A stretch of DNA of 64,000 nt from Candidatus Tisiphia endosymbiont of Dioctria linearis (GTDB lineage: Bacteria > Pseudomonadota > Alphaproteobacteria > Rickettsiales > Rickettsiaceae): positions 682,001 to 746,000 of the forward strand of contig NZ_OZ032156.1 of NCBI RefSeq assembly GCF_964026545.1, read 5' to 3'. Shown here piece after piece: positions 8,242 through 18,189 of the stretch; position 1 is the stretch's first letter, and each line of letters begins with the position of its first letter. The position numbers and the translations under genes were made by a program. The notes beneath the pieces are model-generated. The model was given only the letters and a program-made list of their open reading frames with translations. It did not search any database and was not told the DNA's origin.

Positions 8242-10020
8242 CTATACCTCGCTGTCCGGCAAAAATCCTCTATATTGTGCATCCCAGAGAGTTTTATATA
8301 ACTCTCCTCTAGCGATTAACATAGCATGAGTACCGTCTTCCACAATTTTACCACGCTTGAATACTAAAATACGATCCATGTGTAAAAGTGTTGATAAACG
8401 GTGGGCAACGACTATAGTTGTAGCATTAGTGGTTTCCAAAACTTCATCTATAGATTTTTGAATTAAAGCCTCGGTTGGTGAGTCAAGTGCCGATGTTGCT
8501 TCATCTAAAATAAGGATGGGGGCATTTTTTAAAATAGCTCTAGCGATTGCAATTCGTTGCCGTTGCCCACCACTTACTTTTACCCCTCGTTCACCAACTA
8601 TTGAATGATAACCATTGGGCATCTGCAGAATATCATCATGTATTCTAGCTTTTTTACAGGCTTCCTGAATCTCTTGTAAAGTAGCATCATATTTAGCCAG
8701 CTGCAAATTTTCTAGGATAGAACGATGAAACATCGTAATATCCTGTGGGATTACTGAAATATTGCTTCTTAGCGACTCTTCCGTTACCTGCGAAATATCA
8801 TATCCATCAACTAAAATAGTTCCGCTTTGCAAATTGAAATATCTTAGCAAACATTTGATTAAGGTAGTTTTGCCAGCCCCTGATGTCCCAACTATACCAA
8901 TCCTTTCTCCAGCTTTGATATGTAATGTAAGATTGTCAAATATATTATCTCCACCACTACCATAGTTGAAAGTTACATCTTGATATTTAATATCACCTTT
9001 GACAGAAGGAAGCAACTTAGCATTTTCTGTATCGGTGACATTTGAGATAGTATTAATAAAGTTGTATGAAGATTTGATAGCAGCGATTTTAGGATTAATG
9101 GAAAATATGATATTATCTAATAATTGATCAATCGCCCATTCAATTCTAAAAGTAATCACCATACTAATGGCAAAATCACCAGCAGTGATTTGTCCAGTTT
9201 TATATAAATATGCTACCACAAATATTTGAGCCGCTGCCATTAGAGTAATTAATATGCTATCAGTCAGGTCTACATAATAAGCATCATATACCCGAGTTTT
9301 TCGATCCCAACTTTTCCATTGATCAATGGCAGGCAGGAGCTTTAGTTTCAGTTCTGTCCAAACATTGCCAATAATTTTAATACCAAAAATATTGGCAACA
9401 GAGTCATTGATAATACCTACCGCTTCTTGTCGTGCCTTAGTATATTCTTCTTGTAACTGTATTTGTTTCTGGAGTAAAACTGATAATATTGGTACATACA
9501 CCACAATAAAAACAATTAACACTCCGGCTATCTTGTAATTCATTGTACACAAAAATATTATGCCACCTATAACAACTACAATATCTCTCAAAGCACGACA
9601 AAGAATAGTGATAACAGTTATAATGCCATCTTGAAAATCAGTGATTTTACTGGCAATTTCTCCCGATAAATGTGAATCAAACCAATGCAAAGAATGTTTC
9701 ATAGTCTTGTTGTAGGCATATTCAACGATTTCTGCCAGCATCACTGGTTTGTATTTAATGTCAAAAAGCCTAAAGGTAAAATATACCCCGTGGTGCATCA
9801 TTTTATATAATACAAATATTAAGAGAAGTAGGGTAACATTGTCATGTGGATTCTTGGCAATAGTATTAATAATTTCTCTAATTTGATAATTAACAAAAAT
9901 ATCAAGTAGTGCACCACAGATATATATAAGGACAATGCTAGATAGGTATACTCGATATTTGTAAGCCAAGGAGTATAAATATGATTTTAATGGATAATTT
10001 TGCTGTTTGGTAGAGACCAT
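8242..10020 (-). CDS. ABC exporter, fused permease and ATPase
   Basis: A 592-residue half-transporter of the MsbA/multidrug type. The N-terminal ~320 residues form a six-helix exporter domain; the C-terminal part is a nucleotide-binding domain with Walker A GTSGAGKTT, signature VSGGQRQR, Walker B ILILDEATSALD and the switch histidine in VVAHRLST. It should act as a homodimer in the inner membrane. The substrate cannot be read from the sequence; lipid A, lipids and drugs are all possible for this family. It is a single gene on the minus strand, divergent from asmA. Confidence 0.9.
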   Translation of the reverse strand: MVSTKQQNYPLKSYLYSLAYKYRVYLSSIVLIYICGALLDIFVNYQIREIINTIAKNPHDNVTLLLLIFVLYKMMHHGVYFTFRLFDIKYKPVMLAEIVEYAYNKTMKHSLHWFDSHLSGEIASKITDFQDGIITVITILCRALRDIVVVIGGIIFLCTMNYKIAGVLIVFIVVYVPILSVLLQKQIQLQEEYTKARQEAVGIINDSVANIFGIKIIGNVWTELKLKLLPAIDQWKSWDRKTRVYDAYYVDLTDSILITLMAAAQIFVVAYLYKTGQITAGDFAISMVITFRIEWAIDQLLDNIIFSINPKIAAIKSSYNFINTISNVTDTENAKLLPSVKGDIKYQDVTFNYGSGGDNIFDNLTLHIKAGERIGIVGTSGAGKTTLIKCLLRYFNLQSGTILVDGYDISQVTEESLRSNISVIPQDITMFHRSILENLQLAKYDATLQEIQEACKKARIHDDILQMPNGYHSIVGERGVKVSGGQRQRIAIARAILKNAPILILDEATSALDSPTEALIQKSIDEVLETTNATTIVVAHRLSTLLHMDRILVFKRGKIVEDGTHAMLIARGELYKTLWDAQYRGFLPDSEV

Positions 10021-10164
10021 AAAATATTTCTTTCTAATTATGCAAAATGCACTTCATTATAACAGGTCATAGCTCCCCCACTAAGCACTTTTTTAGGATT
10101 TTTTAATTATGCTATATCATTGACAGAAACCAGACATCAAAATATATTTAATAAAATAATTATA

Positions 10165-12708
10165 ATGAGCAGTATAGTGCAAAAATTCCTAAAATATTCG
10201 GTGGCGTTATTTATTTTAATAATTGTTATATTGCTGATAACCCCTTTATTTATTTCTTTGGAATCATATAAAAAACTAGCCTCTGATAAGGTCAAAGAAA
10301 TAACTGGTCGAGAACTACAAATCAATGGAGATATCAGCATTTCTTTGCTACCCATTCCAACTATTATCGTTAAAGACCTAACACTTGCCTCTCTAGATGG
10401 TGCTAACTACCCTTCTTTATTGGATGTTAAGGAAGTAAGTGCTTCTATTTCTATATTATCTCTAATTAAAGGAAAGATAGACATTTCAACGATTGAAATC
10501 AACCAACCAGTAATTAATTTAGAACGGATGAGTAATGGTTTAGCCTCTTGGGAATTTACCAAAATACCAACCAATGTTAGTATAGTCAATTCAGGAGAAG
10601 TTGATGCTAGGAACGATGGAGCGACGCCTATAAGTAATAGGCGAGCATTGAGCGACGACGCCACCAACTTCTCATCAATTGACTATACAACCCCAACTGA
10701 TAAAATGAACGATAGCAAAGCTCCATTTTCTTTATATATCAACTTAATTAAAATTGTTAATGCTAAGTTAAATTATGTTGATTTTACTGATAAGACTAAA
10801 GGCAATAACGCTTCTCCAACAACCATAGATATTGACAGATTAGAAATCAACGATCTTCATGGACCATCTGATTTATCCTGTAAGTTCTATTCTTCTGGCA
10901 AGAATTATAATATCAAAGGTAATATACAAGACAAGCAGGGTATCATATCTTTAACGGCAGATTTAAATGCTCTGCAAGAAAAGGTTAATTTTTCAGGTAA
11001 CTTTGCTTACGATGATATGACTTTTGCTGGACAACTCAAACTGGAAGGAACTGCTAAAAACCTACAAAGTATTTTGCCTAATATGTCTATCCCCAACAAT
11101 TTAGATCATAAACTAACTTTTAACGTTAATAGTGATAAGAAATTATTAAAAATTAGTGATATTGATTTTACCGTAGGTAAGTTATTAGCTAAAGGTAATG
11201 CTAACTTCCACTTTCAAGATAATAAGGTAGATTTAAAAATTAAATTGTTAGATAAGACATTTTCTCTGGCAACAAGCTTTGCTTATTTAGATCAAAATTT
11301 ATCTCTAAATAACCTTAATTTTACTGTAAATAAAGCTAATTTAACAGGTAATGTAGGGGTTAAGGATTGGGATAAAGAGCTAGTTGTTTCTTATAATGTA
11401 AAAATTAGTGAGATAGCAGCCATTGCTAGTTTATTTGGCATGACTCTACCGATTAATCTTGGAGATATTTGGCTAAAGGGAGAGACTGTTAAACAACAAA
11501 ATAAACGACAGAATTCTCTTAAAACTAATATAAATAAATTTACCGTTCAGTTAAAAAAGAATCCTATAAATCTTAGTGGAGCAGTCACTATCAATTTAGC
11601 TTCTGCTAAACCAAATATCTTATCAGATATAACAATAGCTTCCTTAAATTTAGATGACTTAAGTGATACACCATCTCCTAATATGGCTGCGAATTCTGTG
11701 CAAAATGTAGATAATTCTGTTGTAAATAATTCTGTACCCTGGTCTAAAGATGTTATAGATTTATCATTTTTAAACAAGTTTGATGGAAATTTAACGTTAA
11801 CTATACAGAAAATTATTAAAGGGAATCTGAACTTTGATAACGTCAAAACTAATATGTTACTTGCCGGTGGTGTGCTGGATATTAAATCTATAAATGGTAA
11901 TTTATATGGGGGAACTTTATTCGCTACTGGACAAATTTCTTCGCAAGTTAACCAACCTGTTAGCTTTAAAGCTACTCTTAAAGATGCTAAGTTAAAAAAT
12001 ATAGTTTCACAGGGAAGTAAAATTAAAGTTACACAAGGGACTGTTAATTTTGTAACAGATATCAAAACAAAAGGTCAAAGCCAATCTCAATATGTAGGTA
12101 ACCTATTTGGTACAGCAACATTAACAGCATCTGACGGTATAATTAGTGGATTTGATTTACAAAAACTATTAGATAACCTTAGAAATATTAAAAACCTGGC
12201 AACTATTTTAAAAATGCTCGATGTTTTCTTGGCAAGTGGTGAAACGAATTTTCAAAAGCTTGCGGTGGATAGTGAAATAAAAGAAGGGGTAGTTAATATA
12301 ATAAACGGTAAATTAGATGTTGCCTCGTCAGAAGTCACAATTACTGGAAATGTTAACCTACCTAAATATACCCTTGATATTGATAGTATTATTAATGTAA
12401 ATATAAATTCAATACCACCATTGAAAGTTCACCTTTACGGCAATCTGAATAATCCACAGCATAAACTTGATGCTAAAGCATTAAAGGAATATATTACGAA
12501 GAATTTAGTAAATAGCGTGGTTGATGGCGTTAAGAAAGGCACAAAGCCTGAAGACATATTGAAAAATATTATTGGGGGAAGAAAGAATAAACAAGCTACA
12601 GGAGAAGAAACACAAAATAATCAACAGAGAGAGCCTTCTAATAATAAGGATCCTATCAATAAAGTAAAATCTACCATTGAAAAAGGGTTAAAAGGATTAT
12701 TTAAATAA
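10165..12708 (+). CDS. AsmA-family protein with an in-frame palindromic insert
   Basis: AsmA-type proteins are inner-membrane-anchored and have a long periplasmic beta-groove; relatives move lipids between membranes. The ATG at 10165 is chosen because the alternative upstream start at 10120 is TTG and adds 15 residues before the natural N-terminus. One transmembrane helix (about residues 10-32) is followed by the AsmA N domain (GRELQINGDISISLLP) and, at the end, the conserved AsmA_2 region up to a lysine-rich tail. Length is about 847 residues. Bases 10581-10687 are a family A palindrome read through in frame, encoding about 36 foreign residues (139-175) just before the middle of the groove. 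The reading frame is otherwise intact, so the protein tolerates it. Confidence 0.88.
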   Translation: MSSIVQKFLKYSVALFILIIVILLITPLFISLESYKKLASDKVKEITGRELQINGDISISLLPIPTIIVKDLTLASLDGANYPSLLDVKEVSASISILSLIKGKIDISTIEINQPVINLERMSNGLASWEFTKIPTNVSIVNSGEVDARNDGATPISNRRALSDDATNFSSIDYTTPTDKMNDSKAPFSLYINLIKIVNAKLNYVDFTDKTKGNNASPTTIDIDRLEINDLHGPSDLSCKFYSSGKNYNIKGNIQDKQGIISLTADLNALQEKVNFSGNFAYDDMTFAGQLKLEGTAKNLQSILPNMSIPNNLDHKLTFNVNSDKKLLKISDIDFTVGKLLAKGNANFHFQDNKVDLKIKLLDKTFSLATSFAYLDQNLSLNNLNFTVNKANLTGNVGVKDWDKELVVSYNVKISEIAAIASLFGMTLPINLGDIWLKGETVKQQNKRQNSLKTNINKFTVQLKKNPINLSGAVTINLASAKPNILSDITIASLNLDDLSDTPSPNMAANSVQNVDNSVVNNSVPWSKDVIDLSFLNKFDGNLTLTIQKIIKGNLNFDNVKTNMLLAGGVLDIKSINGNLYGGTLFATGQISSQVNQPVSFKATLKDAKLKNIVSQGSKIKVTQGTVNFVTDIKTKGQSQSQYVGNLFGTATLTASDGIISGFDLQKLLDNLRNIKNLATILKMLDVFLASGETNFQKLAVDSEIKEGVVNIINGKLDVASSEVTITGNVNLPKYTLDIDSIINVNINSIPPLKVHLYGNLNNPQHKLDAKALKEYITKNLVNSVVDGVKKGTKPEDILKNIIGGRKNKQATGEETQNNQQREPSNNKDPINKVKSTIEKGLKGLFK
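10581..10687. repeat. Family A palindromic element inside asmA
   Basis: This 107-bp unit is nearly the same as the intergenic copy at 5440-5546 (TATAGTCAATTCAGGAGAA at the left, TCAATTGACTATA at the right). It is translated without a stop as part of AsmA. Confidence 0.93.
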
Positions 12709-12754
12709 TATAACTATATCTAGGTGTATATAGCTAACCCCTTAAGCTCCGTCT

Positions 12755-12865
12755 ATACACCGTCATTGCGAGGAAGACCGTAGGTCAACGAAGCAATCCC
12801 TAAAAATTAGTATAAAATGGATTGCCGCGTCGCCGCCTTGCAGCTCCTCGCTAATAGACGAAGAA
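12755..12865. repeat. Palindromic repeat family B copy
   Basis: The copy reads 'gtcattgcgaggaag', 'caacgaagcaatccc', 'ggattgccgcgtcgccgc' and 'cctcgctaatagac', folding on itself. It follows asmA and precedes a decayed gene. Confidence 0.72.
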
Positions 12866-12982
12866 GCTATAATTTTTCCATACGCAATAATCTAAATATT
12901 TATAATAATTTTCTGAAATAATATCTTTTGCTATTAGTGGTGGCTAAATTTTATGCTATATATATCTTGTAACTAATAATAG

Positions 12983-13323
12983 ATGACTTTTATGGCAAAA
13001 ATTAAAATAACAAAAGAAGAGAGAGATAGCTACATATCAAATAAATCATTTTTGGAACATGTTTACAAATCGAACTCAAAAGCTCAAAGTCTTAAAGACT
13101 TATACAAAATAATCCTTCAACAGGATTTTACATGCTTGCAGAATAATGATCTTAAAAACGAAAAATTATTGAGATTGAGAAAACTTCTTATTTATCTTCT
13201 ATTCTTAAAGAGCATGAGTGTAGTATTTCTACACCAAAGTTAGATTTTGCTTTAGCAATGAGTTTAGCAGAATAGGATATAAAAGCATTAGGTGTTTCTG
13301 ATAATGATAATACCGATGTTTAA
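12983..13323 (+). pseudogene. Decayed gene of unknown function
   Basis: The first frame gives 86 residues beginning MTFMAKIKITKEERD and then turns hydrophobic and leucine-rich, unlike its start. From about 13170 another frame continues naturally (TSYLSSILKEHECSISTPK, then DFALAMSLAE), meets TAG at 13273-13275 where CAG would read through, and goes on with IKALGVSDNDNTDV to a final TAA. This pattern suggests one gene of about 112 residues broken by a frameshift and a nonsense change. I do not recognise the family. Confidence 0.55.
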
Positions 13324-13451
13324 GTTCTGGCAAGCTAGATTAGTTTTTTTGAGTTATTTTATAAAAAATGGTTTCTATTTTCTTAGATTTAGATCATAAT
13401 CCATCGCTGTTGTTTCTAGAAAAAGATCAAGTAAGTAAAAATTTATAATAA

Positions 13452-14000
13452 ATGACTATTGACAAAAATATACCAAATTATCTGACGATAGCTCGTATAG
13501 TGGTTATTCCAATTATTGTAATGACCTTTTATCTAGATAGTTCTAAACTTGCTCATAGAATTGCAGCGATATTATTTATTTTAGCTAGTATTACTGATTT
13601 TTTTGACGGTTATCTTGCTAGAAAGTTTGATTTAGTATCAGGATTTGGTAAAATGTTTGATCCTATAGCTGATAAATTATTAGTAGGTTGTGTAATTATA
13701 ATGTTGGTAAAAAAAGGAGCTGCAGGAGAGATACCATGCTTATTAATTTTGGCTCGTGAATTTCTGGTAGCTGGCTTACGTGAGTTTTTAGCTTTGATTC
13801 AAGTAAGTATTCCTGTATCTAGGTTAGCTAAGATTAAAACATTTACCCAAATGTTTGCTTTGTCAGTATTAATTCTTGGTTCTAAAGGTTCGGGTATAAT
13901 TTATATGGATTTAATAGGACAAATAGCTTTATGGGTTGCTGCACTTTTGACTATTATAACAGGATATTCATATTTGAAAGCTTGTAGTAAATATTTTTAA
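13452..14000 (+). CDS. pgsA: CDP-diacylglycerol-glycerol-3-phosphate phosphatidyltransferase
   Basis: PgsA makes phosphatidylglycerol phosphate from CDP-diacylglycerol and glycerol 3-phosphate in the inner membrane. The 182-residue length is typical. The CDP-alcohol phosphotransferase signature DGx2ARx8Gx3Dx3D is present: DGYLAR, then the glycine in SGFGKMFDP and the aspartates of FDPIAD. Several hydrophobic helices follow. Around it are only repeats and an accessory locus, so it appears to be transcribed alone. The start ATG follows an AT-rich leader without a strong ribosome binding site. Confidence 0.95.
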   Translation: MTIDKNIPNYLTIARIVVIPIIVMTFYLDSSKLAHRIAAILFILASITDFFDGYLARKFDLVSGFGKMFDPIADKLLVGCVIIMLVKKGAAGEIPCLLILAREFLVAGLREFLALIQVSIPVSRLAKIKTFTQMFALSVLILGSKGSGIIYMDLIGQIALWVAALLTIITGYSYLKACSKYF

Positions 14001-14444
14001 GATAACCTAGGAGGTTGTGAACAAATTAGCTCCTAAAATAAAATGTTACTATTCGTATAATTTTTTCTTTTGGAAATAATTATTTATTACAACAGGAAAA
14101 AATTAAAGTTATTGACATAATAGTAACTTAGCGTAGCATAAAAAGTATGATATATAACTAAATAAATAGGTGTATTTAAGCTGTGGCACGTGGTTATTAA
14201 GCAGCTAATTAACCTAGGCTCTGTGAACAAAATTTAAATTACTAGATTTTGACTCTTTTTAGCTGCAAATTATAAGATTTTTTTGAAATAGAACTAACTA
14301 TTCCGGCAAAAATCTTATTAATTTTCGCTTAAAAATACTCAAAATTTAAACAATTAAAATTTTGTTCACAGAGCCTAGATATTTTAGACATTACACAGAG
14401 CCTAGGGCATTTTGTGTAATTTTCAACTATTAGTTTATTGATTT
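14001..14444. other. Gene-free stretch containing a MITE-like element
   Basis: No coding region is seen. GGAG/CTCC form a weak hairpin just after pgsA (about 14011-14034). A 163-bp inverted-repeat element follows at 14215-14377, then a second element end ('cacagagcctag', 14393-14404), and then the leader of the sensor-like gene. Confidence 0.6.
14215..14377. mobile_element. MITE-like element with ~21-bp inverted repeats
   Basis: The left end TAGGCTCTGTGAACAAAATT and the right end (reverse complement the same) enclose about 120 AT-rich bases without a gene. The ends start with TA, which would fit the TA target duplication of IS630/mariner-type transposition, but no matching transposase is in the window. 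A single end with the same sequence lies at 18921-18947. Confidence 0.7.
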
Positions 14445-15257
14445 ATGAAAGGGCAAAATTCACCATATCTAGATAAATTAAGAAAAAATTTATTCAAGAT
14501 ATTTACCTTAATTTTTATAGTTTATAGCACAATTATAATATCATTATATCAATATTATAATGATAAAGTTGAGATGGAAAAAACACAAATTCTGCAAACC
14601 AATTATGACAGAATAGTAGAGGTAAGTATGAATAAACTTTCTTCTTTAGCATATTACTTATCTAGCAATATTCAGGACAAAAACATTTCAATTAAAAGTA
14701 CTAGTAGTGAGATTGAGATATGTAATGAAGCACTAAAATGTAGAAATTATAATATTTTCCTTTTTGGGGAACTATTAGCTCGGAGTGTTCCAGAATTCAT
14801 TAATTACAAGATAGAACTGAATAAAAATTTTCTTTATTCAAAGACTACAGTGCAAAATTATCAAATAGATAAAATATACCATATTAACGATTCTTACCAA
14901 CTTAATATTAGCCTGGCAATTAATAATGTATTTTGGCATAAAGTAGAAACAGATATCAAAAGAAGTTTTTGGCTATTAACTGCATTTATTATAGCTAATA
15001 TGGTCTTGTTATATGTTCTATTAAAAATATTATTTAGCAGTTTCAGTAAGTCTTATGCATTACATTATCAAGATGAACATACTGCAGAATTAGAGCAACT
15101 CAAACTTAATCATCAAAGGGAATTAAAACATTGTGAAACCTTCCTAATGAAAAAGATTTGGAAATTAATTGTTTATTTGCTCAAGAAGCTAATCAAATAT
15201 CGTTGCTTGATAATAATTCCAATAATCAAGAAGATATGCTCAAGGATTATAGGTTAA
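14445..15257 (+). pseudogene. Membrane sensor (histidine-kinase-like), N-terminal part, frameshifted
   Basis: The 270 residues hold a transmembrane helix at about 18-36, a periplasmic sensor region of about 140 residues with a CNEALKC cysteine pair, and a second helix at about 178-196, followed by a coiled coil (EHTAELEQLKLNHQREL). This is the layout of the sensor half of a two-component kinase. After about residue 230 the frame becomes lysine/leucine-rich and ends, while the other frame carries on with sensible sequence. A one-base indel near 15140-15155 most simply explains this. It may be a pseudogene or a sequencing error. The downstream half and two further accessory genes follow at once. 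Confidence 0.6.
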
Positions 15258-15820
15258 GAAACTTTGGTGATAAAGTACCTTGCTCTATAACATTGTACCA
15301 AGAAAATAAAATAGAAGAAATTGATACCACTAAATTAGTTGATTTATTTATTGATAGATTTAATCAGGAAGATGAGAATATATCGTTTAAAATTTCCAGT
15401 AAAGCAAAAATATTACATTTTTCTTCTAATGCAGCATTGTACCAAATCATTTATAGTGTTGTTAGCTATCTATTCTTTTTGTTAAAAAGCCAGCCTTTTG
15501 TTACCAAGCATAATATTAAATTAACTATTGATAGTATAAAGCAAAAGGTGGTACTACATTTTGAATATGATGGTTACCCTATAATGACAGCACAAGAGCT
15601 GCTAAAAACGTCAAATAATTTTTTCAAAACCCATGCTAACCCTTTTCTACTTAATCTAAGTCAAGTATTTAATCTATTACAAACGAATGGTTATAACTAT
15701 CAAGTAAGTCATAATCAAAGTAATGTTATAGAGATTTACTCAAATGACTTGAAGAATTGGAACAACCAACAAGAAGAAAACGTCATTTTATTAAACTCTT
15801 TAATTAAGAGAAAAAAATGA
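15158..15820 (+). pseudogene. Membrane sensor (histidine-kinase-like), C-terminal part
   Basis: This frame overlaps the previous one by 100 bases and has only a TTG start (15158), so it is best seen as the continuation of the same gene. It carries a cytoplasmic region with helix-strand rhythm that resembles the end of a kinase ATPase domain (KILHFSSNAALYQIIYSVVSYLF, where kinases have the N-box region), but I see no phospho-accepting His motif and no clear G1/G2 boxes, so even the repaired protein may be a degenerate kinase. Its last ~25 residues begin with a fragment of palindromic family C (15738-15760). The stop overlaps the start of the NB-ARC gene by four bases, indicating co-translation. 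Confidence 0.5.
15738..15760. repeat. Fragment of palindromic family C
   Basis: ACTCAAATGACTTGAAGAATTGG matches the left arm of the complete element at 48799-48892 with one mismatch in 23 bases. It is translated near the C-terminus of the sensor-like protein. Confidence 0.6.
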
Positions 15821-18081
15821 ATAAGAAATTTTTGTTACTTATAATATTAATTATGGTCAATGATTCATTTGCCCAGGAACAAATATCTAATTTGATTATA
15901 CCAGTTAGTTATTTTGTAAGCCACGAGAATCAGCGTAATGCACTTAAGCATAGCTTAAGTAAACATAAACAGGTAAGTATAGTAGGCACTAGTGGTATTG
16001 GCAAAACGCAATTTGTTAGAATGCACGCCTATGATAATAAGGCTGATTACGATATTATTTGGTTTTTTGATTGTAATGTTGATCTTAATGAGCAATTTTT
16101 TAAGTTAGCTAAACAGCTTAATAGTATTAGAAATGCTAATATATCTGAAAATGTTACTTTAGCAAAGAAGGAAGTAATATCGTATTTAACTCACAAGGAT
16201 AAGTGGTTATTAATATTTGATAATCTAAAAATTAATGAAAATAACAAAGTTCAAGAGTTTATTGATTGGGAGAGTAATGGAAATATAATATTTTGTTCGC
16301 AAGATAGTGAGAAATTACCTAACACTATAGAAATGGCTTTATTTGACAAAGATACTACCGCTATTTTAGCTAGTAATTTATTAAATAATAAAGACGAAAA
16401 TGATATTGAATTTTTAATAAAAGCATTCAATGGTTACCCTATACTTATAGTTCAAGGCATTCAATTATTAAATAAGATCAAAGGTTTAGATAGAGAAGAA
16501 TATAAGAATAAAATTTATCACTCAGCTGATAAAATAACAACAAATATTAATATGGCTATACAGGGATTAAAGCCTAGTGCAGTAAAGTTACTTAATAAAA
16601 TAGCTTTACTAAATAATCAGAGTTTCTCAAAGCAACTACTTAGTGTCATTACTGATAGTAAAGATACTCTAGATGACGATATATATAAATTATCTAAGTT
16701 CCTACTGATTAGCAACATTGATCCTAACCAAGATAATCCTATTTTTGAGATGCATGATATTATTGCTAATAAGATCATGGAGCTAAATGGAGCTAAAAAC
16801 AATAAAATGTATTTAGAAGATATTATTTTAAAACTACCTAAATCTAAGAATTCAGCGTTGTCGATACATGTATGGAGAGCATCAAAGACTATACGTGAAA
16901 ATCTGGAGATTCTTTTCAAAAATTCGGAAAAATATAATATTGGCGTATATGCAATGCTTAATTTAAGAGCTAATTTACTCTCTTTATGCATAAATGATAG
17001 CAATATATGTAAAGCAAAAGAAATGATAGATTGGTTCGAACAAAAATATAAGGAAGGTAACTTTAAACTTTGGAAAATGTCCGAACATCAAAAATATCAT
17101 TATGCTCGATATTTGGGAATAATAGGAGCGTATAATAGAGTGTCCTTAACAAATTTTGAAGTGGCTATTTCTTATGTTACTCAAGCATTAAAGATTTTAG
17201 ATGATCTTAATGATTGTGATGCCTTAAAATTTAATTTACACTTACACCTATCTAAATCTCAAGTATCTTTAGGCAATATAAAAATTACCAAAGAACTCCT
17301 TGAAAAAATGCAAGAGTTATTAAAACAAGGACTCCAAGAATATGATGTATTTGTAATATATTCTTTAAAAGCAAGCTTATTTTTTATCCAAGGTAGATAT
17401 GATGAGGCTTTAGTTTGTATCGATAAAAATATTGAGGTACTTACAAAAAACGGATTGCCCCCTAATAATAGATATTATACTTCATCTTATCTACTTAGGG
17501 CGGCAATACTAAGCTATCTTGGCAGATATCAAGAATCCTATGCTCAAGCTAAACAATTATGTGACATGCATCGTTTACAGGGTGAAAGGATTGCTTATGC
17601 TTCCAAGCAAATGGCAAGGATTTATACACAATTGGCAAGAAGTGAATTGGGATTGGGTAAGATGGATGAATGTCTAGATCACATTAATAAAGCTATAGAC
17701 ATATATTTAGCAAAGAGTAGAGATGTTAATGATACAAATTATTATGAAAATCCGGATCTAGCGGCTAGTTATGTAGTACAAGGTGAGATTTTATTTGCTC
17801 AAGATAATATTAAAGAAGCAATAGCATCTTATAAAAAAGCTTATACTATATATCATTATTTATATAAAGATAATCGTCAAAATATTGCACAAGTTAGTTA
17901 CTTATATAGTCAAGCAGCTATAGCCGCCTGTAAATCAAAAGATTTATATAATTATAAATTCTTTGGTAAACCTCAAGTTAAAGAATTCGGCATACATCAC
18001 CCTAATACTACTGCCATGTTTGAATATTGTGAACAATATGACATGGATTTATGGAAAAAACAAGTTAAGGTTTATAACTAA
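15817..18081 (+). CDS. NB-ARC/STAND ATPase with TPR repeats and a signal peptide
   Basis: This 754-residue protein begins with a good Sec signal peptide (MNKKFLLLIILIMVNDSFAQ), then a P-loop NTPase of the STAND/NB-ARC class: Walker A GTSGIGKT (57-64), Walker B WLLIFDNL (Asp135), a sensor-like GNIIFCSQD, a GxP loop NGYPILIV and an MHD-like motif in MHDII. The second half (about 430-720) contains repeated TPR-like helices (KASLFFIQGRYDEALVCIDK, EILFAQDNIKEAIASYKKAY). STAND proteins are usually cytosolic switches that sense a ligand and oligomerise, so a signal peptide is odd. It overlaps the sensor-like gene by four bases and is followed after 108 bases by an alarmone synthetase. Similar NB-ARC/TPR genes are known as cargo of Rickettsiales amplified genetic elements. 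Its function is unknown. Confidence 0.75.
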   Translation: MNKKFLLLIILIMVNDSFAQEQISNLIIPVSYFVSHENQRNALKHSLSKHKQVSIVGTSGIGKTQFVRMHAYDNKADYDIIWFFDCNVDLNEQFFKLAKQLNSIRNANISENVTLAKKEVISYLTHKDKWLLIFDNLKINENNKVQEFIDWESNGNIIFCSQDSEKLPNTIEMALFDKDTTAILASNLLNNKDENDIEFLIKAFNGYPILIVQGIQLLNKIKGLDREEYKNKIYHSADKITTNINMAIQGLKPSAVKLLNKIALLNNQSFSKQLLSVITDSKDTLDDDIYKLSKFLLISNIDPNQDNPIFEMHDIIANKIMELNGAKNNKMYLEDIILKLPKSKNSALSIHVWRASKTIRENLEILFKNSEKYNIGVYAMLNLRANLLSLCINDSNICKAKEMIDWFEQKYKEGNFKLWKMSEHQKYHYARYLGIIGAYNRVSLTNFEVAISYVTQALKILDDLNDCDALKFNLHLHLSKSQVSLGNIKITKELLEKMQELLKQGLQEYDVFVIYSLKASLFFIQGRYDEALVCIDKNIEVLTKNGLPPNNRYYTSSYLLRAAILSYLGRYQESYAQAKQLCDMHRLQGERIAYASKQMARIYTQLARSELGLGKMDECLDHINKAIDIYLAKSRDVNDTNYYENPDLAASYVVQGEILFAQDNIKEAIASYKKAYTIYHYLYKDNRQNIAQVSYLYSQAAIAACKSKDLYNYKFFGKPQVKEFGIHHPNTTAMFEYCEQYDMDLWKKQVKVYN

Positions 18082-18189
18082 TTCGATAACAAATTGTATT
18101 ATTAAAAGATATTATTTATAACTTAATAATTTAGTCATTGACAGGAAGTGGTAATTTTTATTAATATCTCTAAAATATTATAGAGTAAT

